Below are positions 8,511 to 17,710 of a stretch of 64,000 nucleotides of DNA, piece after piece. The notes under the pieces were generated by a model. The model saw only the letters and a program-made list of their open reading frames with translations. It was not told the DNA's origin and ran no database searches. The position numbers were made by a program, and so were the translations under genes. Position 1 is the first letter of the stretch. The number at the start of each line of letters is the position of its first letter. Source of the DNA: Brucella gallinifaecis (lineage in GTDB: Bacteria; Pseudomonadota; Alphaproteobacteria; Rhizobiales; Rhizobiaceae). Location: contig NZ_ML636809.1 in the NCBI RefSeq assembly GCF_006476605.1, positions 1-64,000 of the forward strand, given 5' to 3'.

Positions 8511-10568
8511 TCAGTACTGTATCCCCAGCCGCAGAGCGTCTAGCATGGCTGCATGAACCGACCGGCTGCTGACAGCATCGCCGATCCTGTGCAGTTCAAA
8601 GCCGGTGGACGTTGGGGTGCGCAACGGAGCTGGCCCAACCAGGGTTTTGATGTCGGTGACACCATCATTTGTTGAAAGCGGGCGCAATGCATCGAAGAGG
8701 TCGTTCACGGGCAGCGTGCCATGCTCGACGATGACCTGCCCGTGGATCTCGCGGAATTCTCGGCCTGTCAGCGCATGACGGAGAACTACTTCGCGCTGCC
8801 CCGTCTGTCCGCCTACCGAGACCAGTTCATATTCCAGCAACACGCGTACCTCCTGTTCGGCGAGCGCCTTGCGATAGGTGATGCTCGAATGATGCTCCAT
8901 CTCTGCAGCAATAGAGGGGTCGCGGGCAACGAAAGTCACTTTCTTGTCTGCGGCTGCAATTTCTACGGCGACCGCGGGGGCAGGATGGCGACCGGTGGCA
9001 TCGTAGATCAGCACGTCGTCGGCGAGTAACGAGGGGTTTCCGAGCGCATCGAAGGCGCTGAGGCATAGATCGCTGCCGACAACCGAACCGAAATCCGGAA
9101 CACCACCGGTCGCGATGACGACGAGGTTCGGTTTCTCGGCAAGAACATCTGCAGCTTCCGCATAGATATTAAACCGCACATCAACGCCGAGACGGCTCAG
9201 CTCCGCGATGCGCCAATCGACAATGCCGGTCAAATCGCGACGAAGCCGCGCTTTCGCGGCCAGAACTAGCTGTCCGCCTAATCGATTGGCCGCCTCGAGT
9301 AACACAACCTTGTGTCCCCGCTCCGCTAGCACCCGCGCCGCCTCAAGTCCTGCCGGACCACCACCCACGACGACCGCCTTGCACCCCGCCTGCGGAGAGC
9401 GTTCGATCACCTGTGGTAACCAGGTCTCGCGGCCCGTTGCCGGATTATGAATGCAATGCACCGGACGGTAGAGACAGTGCGAAGCACCGACGCAGGGACG
9501 AACCTGCGCTTCACGCCCCTCCTGGAGCTTGTTGACAATCTGCGGGTCAGCCATATGCGCGCGCGTCATACCGACCATATCGACCAGTCCCGCTTCAACC
9601 GCGTGGCGTGCCGTTGCAACATCCGCGATCTTGGCTGCGTGGAAGACCGGTAGATCCGTATGCTTCTTAAACGCTCCAACTTGGTGCAGCCACGGCGCCG
9701 AGGCAGCTGTCATATCGGGGATGTTGTAGACGAGCAGATTAAGACGCGTGTCGAAACGGCCGAAAATACAGTTGAAAAAATCGACTAGCCCCTCGCGCTC
9801 GAGCATGTTGGCAACCGCAACCGCCTCGGTGAAGTTCAGGCCGTTCTCGTGATCTTCATCGATCGTGTAGCGGATACCGACCGGATAATCGCTGCCGACT
9901 TCGTGTCGGATTTCCTCATAGACCATGCGCAGGAAGCGCATCCGGTTTTCAAGCGAGCCGCCAAATTCATCCGTACGGCGATTGACCATCGGCGACAGAA
10001 ACTGTCCGATCAGATGGCCGCCGGTCATCGTCTCGATGCCGTCAAGTCCGCCCGCGCGCGCGCGCCGCGCCGCCTGACCAAAGTCGCGTACAATGCGTGC
10101 GATATCATGGCGGTCCATCTCATGAGCGAAGCTGCGGTTATAATCTTCGCGCGAATGGGAGGGGCCAAGCGCTGGGAGCCAGTCGCCAACAGTGGCGTTA
10201 GCCCGCCGGCCTACATGGGAGATTTGACACATGAGTGCCGCACCGTGGCTATGGATTCGTTCGGAAAAGGCGCGGAACACAGGGATGACGGCATCGCTTG
10301 ACACATCAAGCTGTGTGCCACCCCAACTTGAATCTGCCGAAACACGCGCTGAGCCACCGAACATTGTCAAGGCGAGCCCGCCCTTCGCCTTCTCCTCGTG
10401 ATAGCGCTGATAGGCATCAAGCGGATAACCACCTTCGTCGAGAGCGGTCTCGTGGCTGGTGCTCATAATCCGATTGCGTAGGGTCAACCGACCAAGCTGT
10501 AGCGGCATCAGCAACGGATCGGCCCTTTTTGTCGACGAAGCGACCAAGTTTTTCTCTTCCATCTCCAT
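8511..10568 (-). CDS. NADH:flavin oxidoreductase of the trimethylamine dehydrogenase / 2,4-dienoyl-CoA reductase type
   Basis: This 685-residue two-part enzyme starts with an FMN TIM barrel at residues 15-370 (RNRIMSTSHETALDEGG, QISHVGRRANA, GIETMTGGHLIGQFLSP). A cysteine cluster follows (CVGASHC, then C after six residues, with a further nearby Cys) for a 4Fe-4S centre. The C-terminal FAD/NAD domain starts at VVVGGGPAGLEAARVLAERG. The active-site pattern resembles N-dealkylating members (trimethylamine, dimethylglycine or N-methylproline demethylases) more than the enoyl reductase. It is 6 bases downstream of the epimerase-like gene and clearly cotranscribed with it. Oxidative removal of an N-substituent is a reasonable inference. 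Confidence 0.8.
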   Translation of the reverse strand: MEMEEKNLVASSTKRADPLLMPLQLGRLTLRNRIMSTSHETALDEGGYPLDAYQRYHEEKAKGGLALTMFGGSARVSADSSWGGTQLDVSSDAVIPVFRAFSERIHSHGAALMCQISHVGRRANATVGDWLPALGPSHSREDYNRSFAHEMDRHDIARIVRDFGQAARRARAGGLDGIETMTGGHLIGQFLSPMVNRRTDEFGGSLENRMRFLRMVYEEIRHEVGSDYPVGIRYTIDEDHENGLNFTEAVAVANMLEREGLVDFFNCIFGRFDTRLNLLVYNIPDMTAASAPWLHQVGAFKKHTDLPVFHAAKIADVATARHAVEAGLVDMVGMTRAHMADPQIVNKLQEGREAQVRPCVGASHCLYRPVHCIHNPATGRETWLPQVIERSPQAGCKAVVVGGGPAGLEAARVLAERGHKVVLLEAANRLGGQLVLAAKARLRRDLTGIVDWRIAELSRLGVDVRFNIYAEAADVLAEKPNLVVIATGGVPDFGSVVGSDLCLSAFDALGNPSLLADDVLIYDATGRHPAPAVAVEIAAADKKVTFVARDPSIAAEMEHHSSITYRKALAEQEVRVLLEYELVSVGGQTGQREVVLRHALTGREFREIHGQVIVEHGTLPVNDLFDALRPLSTNDGVTDIKTLVGPAPLRTPTSTGFELHRIGDAVSSRSVHAAMLDALRLGIQY

Positions 10569-10574
10569 ATCCGC

Positions 10575-11414
10575 CTATGCCAAACTGAGGGTTTTGCGCA
10601 TGGCCTCGACGCATTGTTTCAGCGGCGCAGTCGGATCGACGTTGTATTTCCAGTTCGTCAGTTCGATCGTCAACGAACCCTCGTAATTCTGGCTCCGCAG
10701 ATAGGTGACCAGCTGATCAAGATCGATGATGCCCTCGCCCCAAGCAAGATGGCTGCCGCCAGCATCGGAATCGGTGAAATGAACATGGGCGACACGGCCA
10801 GCAAGATGGGTAAAATAATCCTGTGGCGTCTCATGGGTCATCACTGCGCCGGCGACATCATACACCGCATGCAATGCTGGACTGCCGAGCTTGTCCATCA
10901 GCTGGCGGATTTCACGTGCCGATCGGATGATGTTGGCAAAGGCATCCGGCAGTGACTCCATCCACAGATCGACACCGAGCTTCTGAGCACGATCACAGAG
11001 GATGCCCATGGAATCTACGCAACGTGCCAATGCCTGTTCGGCCGGTTCGTCGCGGTAACCGCCACCAGCGGTCACCAGAAGAGCCGGGGCTCCACATTCG
11101 GTAGCAAATTCCATTGATTCCAGAAAATAGCGCAGCGAACGGTCGCGCAATTCGGGTTCCTTAGCCGAGATATTGATGGGATAGATGCATTGCTCCGGTG
11201 TGAAGGCCACAATCTCGAGCCCCATGCCGCGCACTTTTTGCCGCAAGGCCCGCGCGTCGGCGAGGGTCTTGTCGCCGATATAAAAATGGGGAGCCGCGGC
11301 CCAAAGCTCGATGCGCGAGACACCAGCATCGCAGACATCGGCCAGAAATCGGTCCATCGTATGTCGTATATAGTGAAAATTCATAACGCTGATATTGCGT
11401 TCATCCAGTGGCAT
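10575..11414 (-). CDS. Sugar (phosphate) isomerase/epimerase, FrlC/xylose-isomerase-like TIM barrel
   Basis: ATG at 11414 follows GGAGGAAT (spacing 7); the upstream open frame is not needed. The 279-residue product is an AP-endonuclease-2-type TIM barrel with metal-ligand positions in WMESLPD, AVYDVAGAVMTH, VAHVHFTDSD and the terminal SLTIELTNW. Fructoselysine 3-epimerase FrlC and L-ribulose-5-phosphate 3-epimerases belong to this family, and the SIS and PfkB neighbours favour an FrlC-like role, i.e. bringing a stereoisomeric sugar adduct to the form used by the kinase. It is the first gene of the minus-strand operon and has a LacI-type palindrome 51 bases before its start. Confidence 0.75.
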   Translation of the reverse strand: MPLDERNISVMNFHYIRHTMDRFLADVCDAGVSRIELWAAAPHFYIGDKTLADARALRQKVRGMGLEIVAFTPEQCIYPINISAKEPELRDRSLRYFLESMEFATECGAPALLVTAGGGYRDEPAEQALARCVDSMGILCDRAQKLGVDLWMESLPDAFANIIRSAREIRQLMDKLGSPALHAVYDVAGAVMTHETPQDYFTHLAGRVAHVHFTDSDAGGSHLAWGEGIIDLDQLVTYLRSQNYEGSLTIELTNWKYNVDPTAPLKQCVEAMRKTLSLA

Positions 11415-11464
11415 GATCGGTATTCCTCCATTAGCCGTCCGTGCGGCGATTCTTATCCATTTAT

Positions 11465-11476
11465 GAGAACGTTCTC
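11465..11476. promoter_or_regulatory. LacI-type operator, copy 1
   Basis: Perfect 12-base palindrome GAGAACGTTCTC with a central CG, as expected for a LacI-family site, 51 bases upstream of the epimerase-like gene (minus strand). Three near-identical copies occur elsewhere in this locus only. Confidence 0.75.
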
Positions 11477-11512
11477 TGTTCACGGCGCAAACAGTTTCAC
11501 TTTGTTGGGGGT

Positions 11513-12997
11513 TCAAGACGTCCGAAGAGCGAATTCTCTCACTGTCTCTTCGAAGAAAGCGGCAACCTGGACAGCCTCGTCTTCCTTTGTCCATCCGAGA
11601 TGTGGTGCGGCCAGTTTTGCCGCCCTTTCCGCGTGGCGCCGGCCGAGATCCGGCTCCCAGCCGACAGAAAGACGACGGCGCAGGATGTCCGACAGCGAAC
11701 GCGCCTGCTCGTTGAGGATGGCATAAGCGATGGAGGCTTCGGTGACGCGATTCATATCCGGAGACGGGGGCAATGGTGGATCGAGCGGATGTGACGAGCC
11801 GGATGGTTTCAGTCGACGACGAACAGCGCGCGTCAATCGCCGTCCGGCATCGCGGTGGGTCATCAGCAAACCGCCGGTGAAGGTAAAGACATTTGGCAGG
11901 CCATCATCTGTCAGGTCGTGCTCGCGGACAGAAGGCGTGGCGCTTCTGCCGTTCCCGGAAAGGCTGCGCGGCCGCACGCCGGCCCATGCATATACCACAT
12001 CCTCGCGCTTCAAGCCGAAGCTTGGAAACAGGCGGCCGAGTTGATCAAGAACGGCAGATATTTCCGCCTCCGTCGCGCGAAACCCTTCCGGCCGGTAATC
12101 CGAAACGGAATCCCAAGGGCCGACATAATGAAGCTCACCCCAAGGGATCAGATAGAAGGGTGCCCCCGCCTCGGTCACGGTCTCGAAGCCGAGACCGCGC
12201 AGTCTCTCGGGCAGTTGAACGACGATATTGGTGCCTTTTTCACCGATGTTCTTTCGGATATGTGGCACCCCAGCCAAAGCAGTGACCTTATCGATCCAGA
12301 CGCCGGCACAATTCACGACCGCCCGAACCAGAATATCGCGAGATCCATCAGCGGCCGCGAGCGTCACCCGCCAGAGATCGCCTTGTCGCGCCAGCGCCGT
12401 CACCGCCGTATGGTTCAGCGCCTCCATGCCGATTGCGCGTGCCTTATTGATCGTATCAACGACGATGCGCTCTGGCCAATGATATTGATATTCGGTGAAA
12501 CACATCGCCCCGCGAATATCTTCAAGCCCTGCCATGCCCTGAAGCGCTGGGTGCATCTGCGCGTCTTTAGCCGACAGGATGCGAAGGTTGAGCGGCACCT
12601 GGCCGCCGTCGCTGGCCGCCATCAGGCGAAAGGCCAGTTGCGCCTTCCAGCGTGGGATAGCGTTTTCCGGCGTCAGCGGAACGATGAAGGTAATGGGCTT
12701 CACCCGCTCGGGCGCAAGTCGCACGAATTCCGCTCGTCCCCGCATCGCGCGCCGCATGAGACCCAAGCAATCCAATGCACTACGTGGATGGGCGAGAAAC
12801 GCTGCGATCGAGCCACTAGCGGCGGAGAGATAACCAAGTCCACAATGCTGAAGACGCGAAGTCTTGCTGGAAGTGCCTGCACCGTAATCGCCTTGCTCGG
12901 CTAGCAACGTGCGATAGCCTGCGGCTGCTAGGTGTTGACCTGCAGCTGCGGCGATGATGCCTCCACCGACAACTACGGTGTCGTAAATATCTCTCAC
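11513..12997 (-). CDS. FAD-dependent oxidoreductase related to glycerol-3-phosphate dehydrogenase (GlpD-like)
   Basis: About 494 residues: Rossmann motif TVVVGGGIIAAAAGQHLA, then the GlpD-type signature TSSKTSRLQHCGLGYL, the long cap domain, AVVNCAGVWIDK, and a C-terminal helical region (from about 395) like the GlpD tail. There are two possible starts: TTG at 13003 touches the GGGAG site, while GTG at 12997 sits 6 bases after it, so I use GTG. It is transcribed away from the deglycase gene; a LacI-type operator lies between them. In this setting it could oxidise a phosphorylated sugar fragment or polyol; true glycerol 3-phosphate use is possible but not suggested by the neighbours. Confidence 0.75.
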   Translation of the reverse strand: MRDIYDTVVVGGGIIAAAAGQHLAAAGYRTLLAEQGDYGAGTSSKTSRLQHCGLGYLSAASGSIAAFLAHPRSALDCLGLMRRAMRGRAEFVRLAPERVKPITFIVPLTPENAIPRWKAQLAFRLMAASDGGQVPLNLRILSAKDAQMHPALQGMAGLEDIRGAMCFTEYQYHWPERIVVDTINKARAIGMEALNHTAVTALARQGDLWRVTLAAADGSRDILVRAVVNCAGVWIDKVTALAGVPHIRKNIGEKGTNIVVQLPERLRGLGFETVTEAGAPFYLIPWGELHYVGPWDSVSDYRPEGFRATEAEISAVLDQLGRLFPSFGLKREDVVYAWAGVRPRSLSGNGRSATPSVREHDLTDDGLPNVFTFTGGLLMTHRDAGRRLTRAVRRRLKPSGSSHPLDPPLPPSPDMNRVTEASIAYAILNEQARSLSDILRRRLSVGWEPDLGRRHAERAAKLAAPHLGWTKEDEAVQVAAFFEETVREFALRTS

Positions 12998-13037
12998 GCT
13001 CAACTCCCGTCAGTCGTAGCAACAGGCCTCAATATGT

Positions 13038-13049
13038 GAGAACGTTCGC
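13038..13049. promoter_or_regulatory. LacI-type operator, copy 2
   Basis: GAGAACGTTCGC, one base from the perfect palindrome, in the divergent region between the GlpD-like gene (minus) and the deglycase gene (plus). Confidence 0.65.
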
Positions 13050-13098
13050 AAAATTTCGACCGCGGTGTCAAGACCCGCTTGACGTCGCCACCATGTCT

Positions 13099-13112
13099 AT
13101 AATACGTATTAT
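13099..13112. promoter_or_regulatory. 14-base AT palindrome, possible GntR operator
   Basis: ATAATACGTATTAT is perfectly palindromic and ends 25 bases before the deglycase ATG. The GntR/UTRA regulator of this operon is encoded two genes on, so autoregulation through this site is an inference. It could also overlap the promoter -10 region. Confidence 0.4.
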
Positions 13113-13137
13113 AACGTCATATAGAAAGGTACATCCT

Positions 13138-14139
13138 ATGCCCCTCCCTTCCGCCTTTGATGCCGGCGTCGCCGCCACCTTGTCTGCGCTCGACGCAAAG
13201 TCGGTGAAGCATGTATTCTTCATCGCATGCGGTGGCTCCCTGTCGATCATGCATCCGGCAAAATTCCTCCTCGACCAACATTCAACCTTGCCTTCGGATG
13301 TCTATAATGCCGCCGAATTCCTCACCCGCGCGCCGCGCTCGCTCGACAAGAATTCGCTGGTGATTTTGTGTTCGATGACCGGCACCACGAAGGAAACCAC
13401 GGCCGCCGCTGAATTCGCCAGGTCTAAAGGCGCCACCACCATTGGACTGACTGTAGAGCCCTCTTCTCCGCTTGCCAAAGCCGTCAATCACGTCGTCGGC
13501 TTTGAAGCGCCTTATACGACCGGCGTAGCGATCGAGGCGAAGGACAGCAACTACGCGCGAATATACCAGCTCATCATGGGCCTTGTTGCCCTGACTGGCG
13601 GCGAGGATCTCACTGAAACGCTCATCAGCAGCCTTTCGGCCTTGCAGCCCGCGATTGACCGCGCTCAGGTAACGTTCGCACCAAAGTTCGAAGATTATGC
13701 CCCGCGCTTTGCCAAAGAAGACGTCATCTATACGGTGGCCAGTGGGGCGAGCTATGGTGCGGCCTATTCCTTTGCCATCTGTGTGCTGATGGAAATGCAA
13801 TGGATCAACAGCCAAGCTATTCACGCCAACGAGTTCTTCCATGGCCCCTTCGAAGTGCTGGACAAAAACCGCGCCTTCATCTTGATGAAGGGGCTCGATA
13901 GTACCCGGGCGCTTGAAGAACGTGCAGACGAATTTTTGCATCGGTTCGGCTCGCCTGAGAACATCCTGGTTCTCGACGCTGAGAAGCTTGATCTCTCCGG
14001 TATCGACCCACGTTTCCGGGGCAATGTCGTGCCGCTGATCTTCTTCGACACGCTCTGGCGTTTCGCATATAAGATTGCTGACCTACGCAAGCATGAAATG
14101 CTTGCGGCGCGACGCTACATGAAGAAGATCACCTACTGA
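13138..14139 (+). CDS. SIS-domain sugar-amine deglycase, FrlB-like
   Basis: The ATG at 13138 is preceded by GAAAGG; the longer upstream frame crosses the operator and is unlikely. The 333-residue protein has two SIS sugar-isomerase domains (FIACGGSLSIMHPAK with the phosphate-binding serines; LVILCSMTGTTKETTAAAEF; a second at ASGASYGAAYSFA) and ends in RRYMKKITY, the C-terminal style of FrlB. FrlB splits fructoselysine 6-phosphate into lysine and glucose 6-phosphate; the related SocD-type enzymes act on santhopine-type Amadori opines. The catalytic EFFHGPFE block is present. It is followed within 20 bases by the GntR gene. Amadori deglycase is well supported; the amino acid released is unknown. 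Confidence 0.82.
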   Translation: MPLPSAFDAGVAATLSALDAKSVKHVFFIACGGSLSIMHPAKFLLDQHSTLPSDVYNAAEFLTRAPRSLDKNSLVILCSMTGTTKETTAAAEFARSKGATTIGLTVEPSSPLAKAVNHVVGFEAPYTTGVAIEAKDSNYARIYQLIMGLVALTGGEDLTETLISSLSALQPAIDRAQVTFAPKFEDYAPRFAKEDVIYTVASGASYGAAYSFAICVLMEMQWINSQAIHANEFFHGPFEVLDKNRAFILMKGLDSTRALEERADEFLHRFGSPENILVLDAEKLDLSGIDPRFRGNVVPLIFFDTLWRFAYKIADLRKHEMLAARRYMKKITY

Positions 14140-14158
14140 TTGAGCCTGGAAGGGGCGG

Positions 14159-14869
14159 ATGGACGAACAATCGAAGCTTTTGCCGCTCTATGAACAGGTC
14201 CGGCGCGCGATCATGACCGGTATCGAAACCGGCCAGTTCCCGGTGGGCAGCTTCCTGCCCGCCGAACCCGAGCTGATGTCGCTTTACGGCGTCAGCAGGA
14301 TCACTCTTCGGCGAGCAATAGGCGATCTATGCGCCGAAGGGCTGCTGCAACGGCAGCAGGGGCGCGGTACTGTCATCATGCCGCGCAAGGTGCGTCAGAC
14401 GCTCATTTCCCTATCAGGCTTTTCCGAAACGATGGACGGGCTTGGCCGAAAGGCCAGTCATCGCATTCTGTCACGGACTGATAATCCCGATGCACCTGCC
14501 GTTCGCGAGCGTCTGCACGTACAGGTGCTGGTGCGTTTCGAAAGGCTGCTGGAGGATAACGATCGACCGATGACGCTCGAAACGCTCTGGTTCGATCCCA
14601 GCCGTTTTCCCGAGGTGATCGAGCCTGTTGCGGCTGGCGGTTCCTTTTTCTCCGCGTTGCGCGACAAGGCTGGCATTGTGCCTGCCCACGCGGAGCGGCA
14701 GATTGATGTCGGCCTTGCACTACCGGCTGAACGCGACATCCTTTCGGTCACCGCCACACAACCCGTCTACAGGATCGAGAAAATCGTCACCGATTCCGAA
14801 GGGCGCCCGCTCGCCCTGTCACAACTCGTCACTCCAAGCCATCTGGTCAGCTACACGATCAAGACCTGA
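14159..14869 (+). CDS. GntR-family regulator with UTRA domain (HutC/FrlR type)
   Basis: This 236-residue protein has an N-terminal winged helix (LYEQVRRAIMTGIETGQFPVG, then RITLRRAIGDLCAEG with the GRGT wing at 45-85) and a UTRA ligand-binding domain from about residue 90 (RIEKIVTDSEGRPLALSQ at the end). FrlR, the repressor of fructoselysine genes, has this architecture. The GGAAGGGGCGG ribosome site directly precedes the ATG. Operon position between the deglycase and the cyclodeaminase-like gene suggests it senses a phosphorylated sugar-amine intermediate. Confidence 0.85.
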   Translation: MDEQSKLLPLYEQVRRAIMTGIETGQFPVGSFLPAEPELMSLYGVSRITLRRAIGDLCAEGLLQRQQGRGTVIMPRKVRQTLISLSGFSETMDGLGRKASHRILSRTDNPDAPAVRERLHVQVLVRFERLLEDNDRPMTLETLWFDPSRFPEVIEPVAAGGSFFSALRDKAGIVPAHAERQIDVGLALPAERDILSVTATQPVYRIEKIVTDSEGRPLALSQLVTPSHLVSYTIKT

Positions 14870-14879
14870 AAGGTTCGAC

Positions 14880-15818
14880 ATGCATGTATTCGATGCCACT
14901 TCCGTTCACGCGGCGCTTCCGTGGACATTTTTGATCGAGGCTTTGCGCAAGGCTCATTGCGGGCCGGTGCCTGCTTGCGATGTCATCGTGCAGTCAGATC
15001 CCGCTGGCGGCAATGCCCAATTCGTCACCTTGCCCGGTTGGGCGCCCAATGGCCCTGTCGTCGTGAAGATGGTCGGCGTGTTTCCGCACAATGAAGGCCT
15101 TACACCTCCCCAGCCCGCAGTTCAGGGGTTGGTAGCGCTGTTCGACGGCACGACCGGCGGGCCGCTTCTCGTAGCGGACGGTGCGGCAATGACCGCGCGG
15201 AAAACCGCAGCCGATTCCGCCTTAGGTGCTACCATCCTCGCCCGCGCGAATGTCGAAAAACTTTTGGTCGTCGGGGCTGGCGCGCTCGCGCCGCATTTTG
15301 CCGAGGCGCATCTGACGGCGCGACCCTCCCTACGACAGGTCACGATCTGGAATCGCACTCCGGCACGTGCTGAGGCCGTTGCAGCCCGGTTGCGGGAAAA
15401 AGGCATCGACGCTGTCGTTAGCGATGATCTCGACCACGCCACCGCCTGTGCCGATGTCATATCCTGCGTCACCATGTCGGATAAGGCGTTGATCAAGGGT
15501 GCGTTCCTGCGGCCGGGCACCCACCTCGACCTCGTAGGTGCCTACCTTCCCCACCTTCGCGAGGCAGACGACATTGCCCTTGCACGCGGCACAATCTTCG
15601 TCGACAGCCGCAACAACATGCAGGGTGGTGGCGATCTTTCGCAAGCGGTCGCGTCGGGTACGATCAGCTGGGATGCGGTCAAAGCCGATCTTTTCGAGCT
15701 GATGCAAGGTAAAAAGGCAGGCCGAACCAGCGTAGATGAGATTACCGTGTTCAAGAACAATGGCGGTGCCCATCTCGACCTTTTCACAGCCTCCGCCTTA
15801 TCCCATACCTTGAGCTGA
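14880..15818 (+). CDS. Ornithine cyclodeaminase / mu-crystallin family protein
   Basis: 312 residues, starting 10 bases after the GntR stop. The NAD-binding motif is VVGAGALAPHFAEAH (about 120-135), preceded by the substrate arginine/lysine region (AMTARKTAADSA) and followed by DVISCVTMSDKAL and GTHLDLVGAY. The family includes ornithine cyclodeaminase, alanine dehydrogenase-like and ketimine reductases, and opine-catabolic members. In Agrobacterium such genes sit in opine regions. A job here could be processing the amino acid released by deglycation or reducing a cyclic imine made by the oxidases; neither is proven. Confidence 0.8.
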   Translation: MHVFDATSVHAALPWTFLIEALRKAHCGPVPACDVIVQSDPAGGNAQFVTLPGWAPNGPVVVKMVGVFPHNEGLTPPQPAVQGLVALFDGTTGGPLLVADGAAMTARKTAADSALGATILARANVEKLLVVGAGALAPHFAEAHLTARPSLRQVTIWNRTPARAEAVAARLREKGIDAVVSDDLDHATACADVISCVTMSDKALIKGAFLRPGTHLDLVGAYLPHLREADDIALARGTIFVDSRNNMQGGGDLSQAVASGTISWDAVKADLFELMQGKKAGRTSVDEITVFKNNGGAHLDLFTASALSHTLS

Positions 15819-15825
15819 CAATTAA

Positions 15826-15855
15826 GCGTTTCCGCGGTACCATCGGCGGAAACGC
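15826..15855. terminator. 10-bp perfect hairpin between convergent units
   Basis: GCGTTTCCGC, 10-base loop, GCGGAAACGC, placed between the cyclodeaminase-like gene (plus) and the ABC ATPase gene (minus). It lacks a strong T-run, so it may serve both directions weakly. Confidence 0.55.
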
Positions 15856-15916
15856 ATCTACCATTTTCAACCCTCTTCTGGTCATGCAGACGCTTCACAT
15901 AGGTTCCGAAAATGCG

Positions 15917-16705
15917 TTACGCATCAGCCAGAACCCGTGCCAGGAATGCTCTCGTACGTTCATGTTGCGGACGCGTCAACACGATCGCCGGCTTTCCCTG
16001 TTCCACAATGACTCCTCCATCCATGAAGATCAGGTGATCGGCGACATCGCGAGCAAATCCCATTTCGTGCGTGACGACGACCATAGTCATACCATCATCA
16101 GCGAGCTGACGCATCACGGCAAGAACCTCGCCTACAAGTTCCGGGTCGAGCGCTGAAGTCGGCTCGTCGAAAAGCATCACGTCGGGCTTCATTGCCAGAG
16201 AACGGGCGATTGCCGCTCGCTGCTGTTGGCCTCCTGAAAGCTGAACGGGATAATAGTTTGCTCGCTCCTTCATGCCGACACGCTCCAGAAGAACCATCGC
16301 TTCTTGAATGGCGGTAGCACGCGGCACTCGCTTCACGAGAATCGGCGCTTCTATAACGTTTTCGAGTACGGTCTTGTGTGGAAAGAGATGGAACCCCTGA
16401 AACACCATCCCCATACGCTGGCGCTGACGGGCGAGTTCATTGAAGCTCATTTCATAAAGCTTCGCGCCTTTCCAGCGCACGCCTACTGGTTCGCCGTTGA
16501 GGAAAATAGCGCCAGATGTAGGCTTTTCGAGATAATTCAAACAACGGAGGAGCGTGCTCTTGCCCGAGCCGGACGGTCCAACGATGCAGGTCACATCTCC
16601 GCGGTTTACCGCAACATCAATGCCTCGCAGCACCTCATGTGCGCTGAAGCTTTTTCGTAGCTTTTCCACCTTCAGAAGTGGCTGAGCATTGGTCTGGTTA
16701 TTCAT
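15917..16705 (-). CDS. Polar amino-acid ABC transporter ATP-binding protein (GlnQ/HisP type)
   Basis: 262 residues with Walker [13 protein letters not shown], signature LSGGQQQR, Walker [13 protein letters not shown] and the switch histidine in [10 protein letters not shown]. The insertion with [13 protein letters not shown] and the Q-loop [12 protein letters not shown] are typical of polar amino-acid importers. Its ATG overlaps the stop of the permease gene, so the three transporter genes form one minus-strand operon led by the binding protein. The related SocA/SocB system imports Amadori opines, which fits the locus. Confidence 0.92.
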   Translation of the reverse strand: MNNQTNAQPLLKVEKLRKSFSAHEVLRGIDVAVNRGDVTCIVGPSGSGKSTLLRCLNYLEKPTSGAIFLNGEPVGVRWKGAKLYEMSFNELARQRQRMGMVFQGFHLFPHKTVLENVIEAPILVKRVPRATAIQEAMVLLERVGMKERANYYPVQLSGGQQQRAAIARSLAMKPDVMLFDEPTSALDPELVGEVLAVMRQLADDGMTMVVVTHEMGFARDVADHLIFMDGGVIVEQGKPAIVLTRPQHERTRAFLARVLADA

Positions 16706-17619
16706 GATAAGGTCTCCTGCTGCCGCGCGAAGAAACGGAAGAGACCGCCGGAATTCGCTCCAGCACGATGTTCGGATTTCAGCCGGCGCTCGACCGCATG
16801 TTCGATGGCGGTCAATATGGTGGTAAGCACGAGGTACCAGATGGTTGCTACAAGCAACAGCGGCACCGTCTGATAGGTGCGGGCATAAACCATCTGGGCC
16901 GAATAAAGCAGGTCTGGCAAGGCGAGTACCGAGACGAGCGAAGTGAATTTCAGCATCGAGATCGTATCGTTGCCAATCGGTGGAATGACAATACGCAATG
17001 CCTGCGGCAGCACGATGCGGCGAAGCGTCTGACCGCGCGTCATACCGAGCGTCGCGGCTGCCTCAGTCTGGCCGATGTTGATGGCCTGAATGCCCGCGCG
17101 GATCATTTCAGCGGCATAGGCACTTTCAGTAAAGGCAAGCCCCATGATGGCAGCGCTGAAAGGAGTAATGAGCTGGTTGGTGTTCCAGGAGAGGAGCTTC
17201 GGCCCGCCGAACGGGATGCCAATTGAGAGTTCTGGCAGGAGCAGAGCAAGGTTATACCAAAAAATCATCTGGACCAACGGAGGCACACCGCGGAAGAACC
17301 AGATCCAGCCCCAGCTGACCGACCGAAAAATGGGACTGGTTGAAAGGCGCATGATAGCCAGCACCACGCCGAGGGCAAGGCCAAGTACCATGGCGAGCAC
17401 GGTGAGTAGCAATGTCATACCCAGACCCGAGAGGATGGCGGAGCTGAACATATATTCAGCAACCACACTCCACTGCATGTTCCTGTTGGTAAACAATAGT
17501 TGCAAGAAGACGACTGCAAGAATGGCAAGCGCCACGCCACCGATCCAATGACCGATCCTTGGCACCGCGATAGGCTTTGTCTCGTGGATTGAGGGCGGTG
17601 GCAGTGGTTTTTCAGACAT
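16702..17619 (-). CDS. Amino-acid ABC transporter permease (HisM/GlnP type)
   Basis: I place the start at 17619 ([15 protein letters not shown]), six bases after an AAGGAATTAGG region; an upstream ATG at 17682 has no ribosome site. About 305 residues with an N-terminal anchor helix near 25-45, the [20 protein letters not shown] segment, and the EAA loop ([21 protein letters not shown]). One permease gene only, so it would act as a homodimer, as in GlnP systems. Its 4-base overlap with the ATPase gene shows coupling. Confidence 0.9.
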   Translation of the reverse strand: MSEKPLPPPSIHETKPIAVPRIGHWIGGVALAILAVVFLQLLFTNRNMQWSVVAEYMFSSAILSGLGMTLLLTVLAMVLGLALGVVLAIMRLSTSPIFRSVSWGWIWFFRGVPPLVQMIFWYNLALLLPELSIGIPFGGPKLLSWNTNQLITPFSAAIMGLAFTESAYAAEMIRAGIQAINIGQTEAAATLGMTRGQTLRRIVLPQALRIVIPPIGNDTISMLKFTSLVSVLALPDLLYSAQMVYARTYQTVPLLLVATIWYLVLTTILTAIEHAVERRLKSEHRAGANSGGLFRFFARQQETLS

Positions 17620-17710
17620 CCTAATTCCTTGCTGCTCTTCTTCAACCTTGCGGAGCCGGCCCACGGTTCCGCGGGCCGCCATTTGGCTTTTGTTCCGGAA
17701 GCCGGACGCC

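Noticed and set aside
12228-12904. Overlapping plus-strand frames inside the GlpD-like gene
   Set aside because: High-GC shadows of the minus-strand gene.
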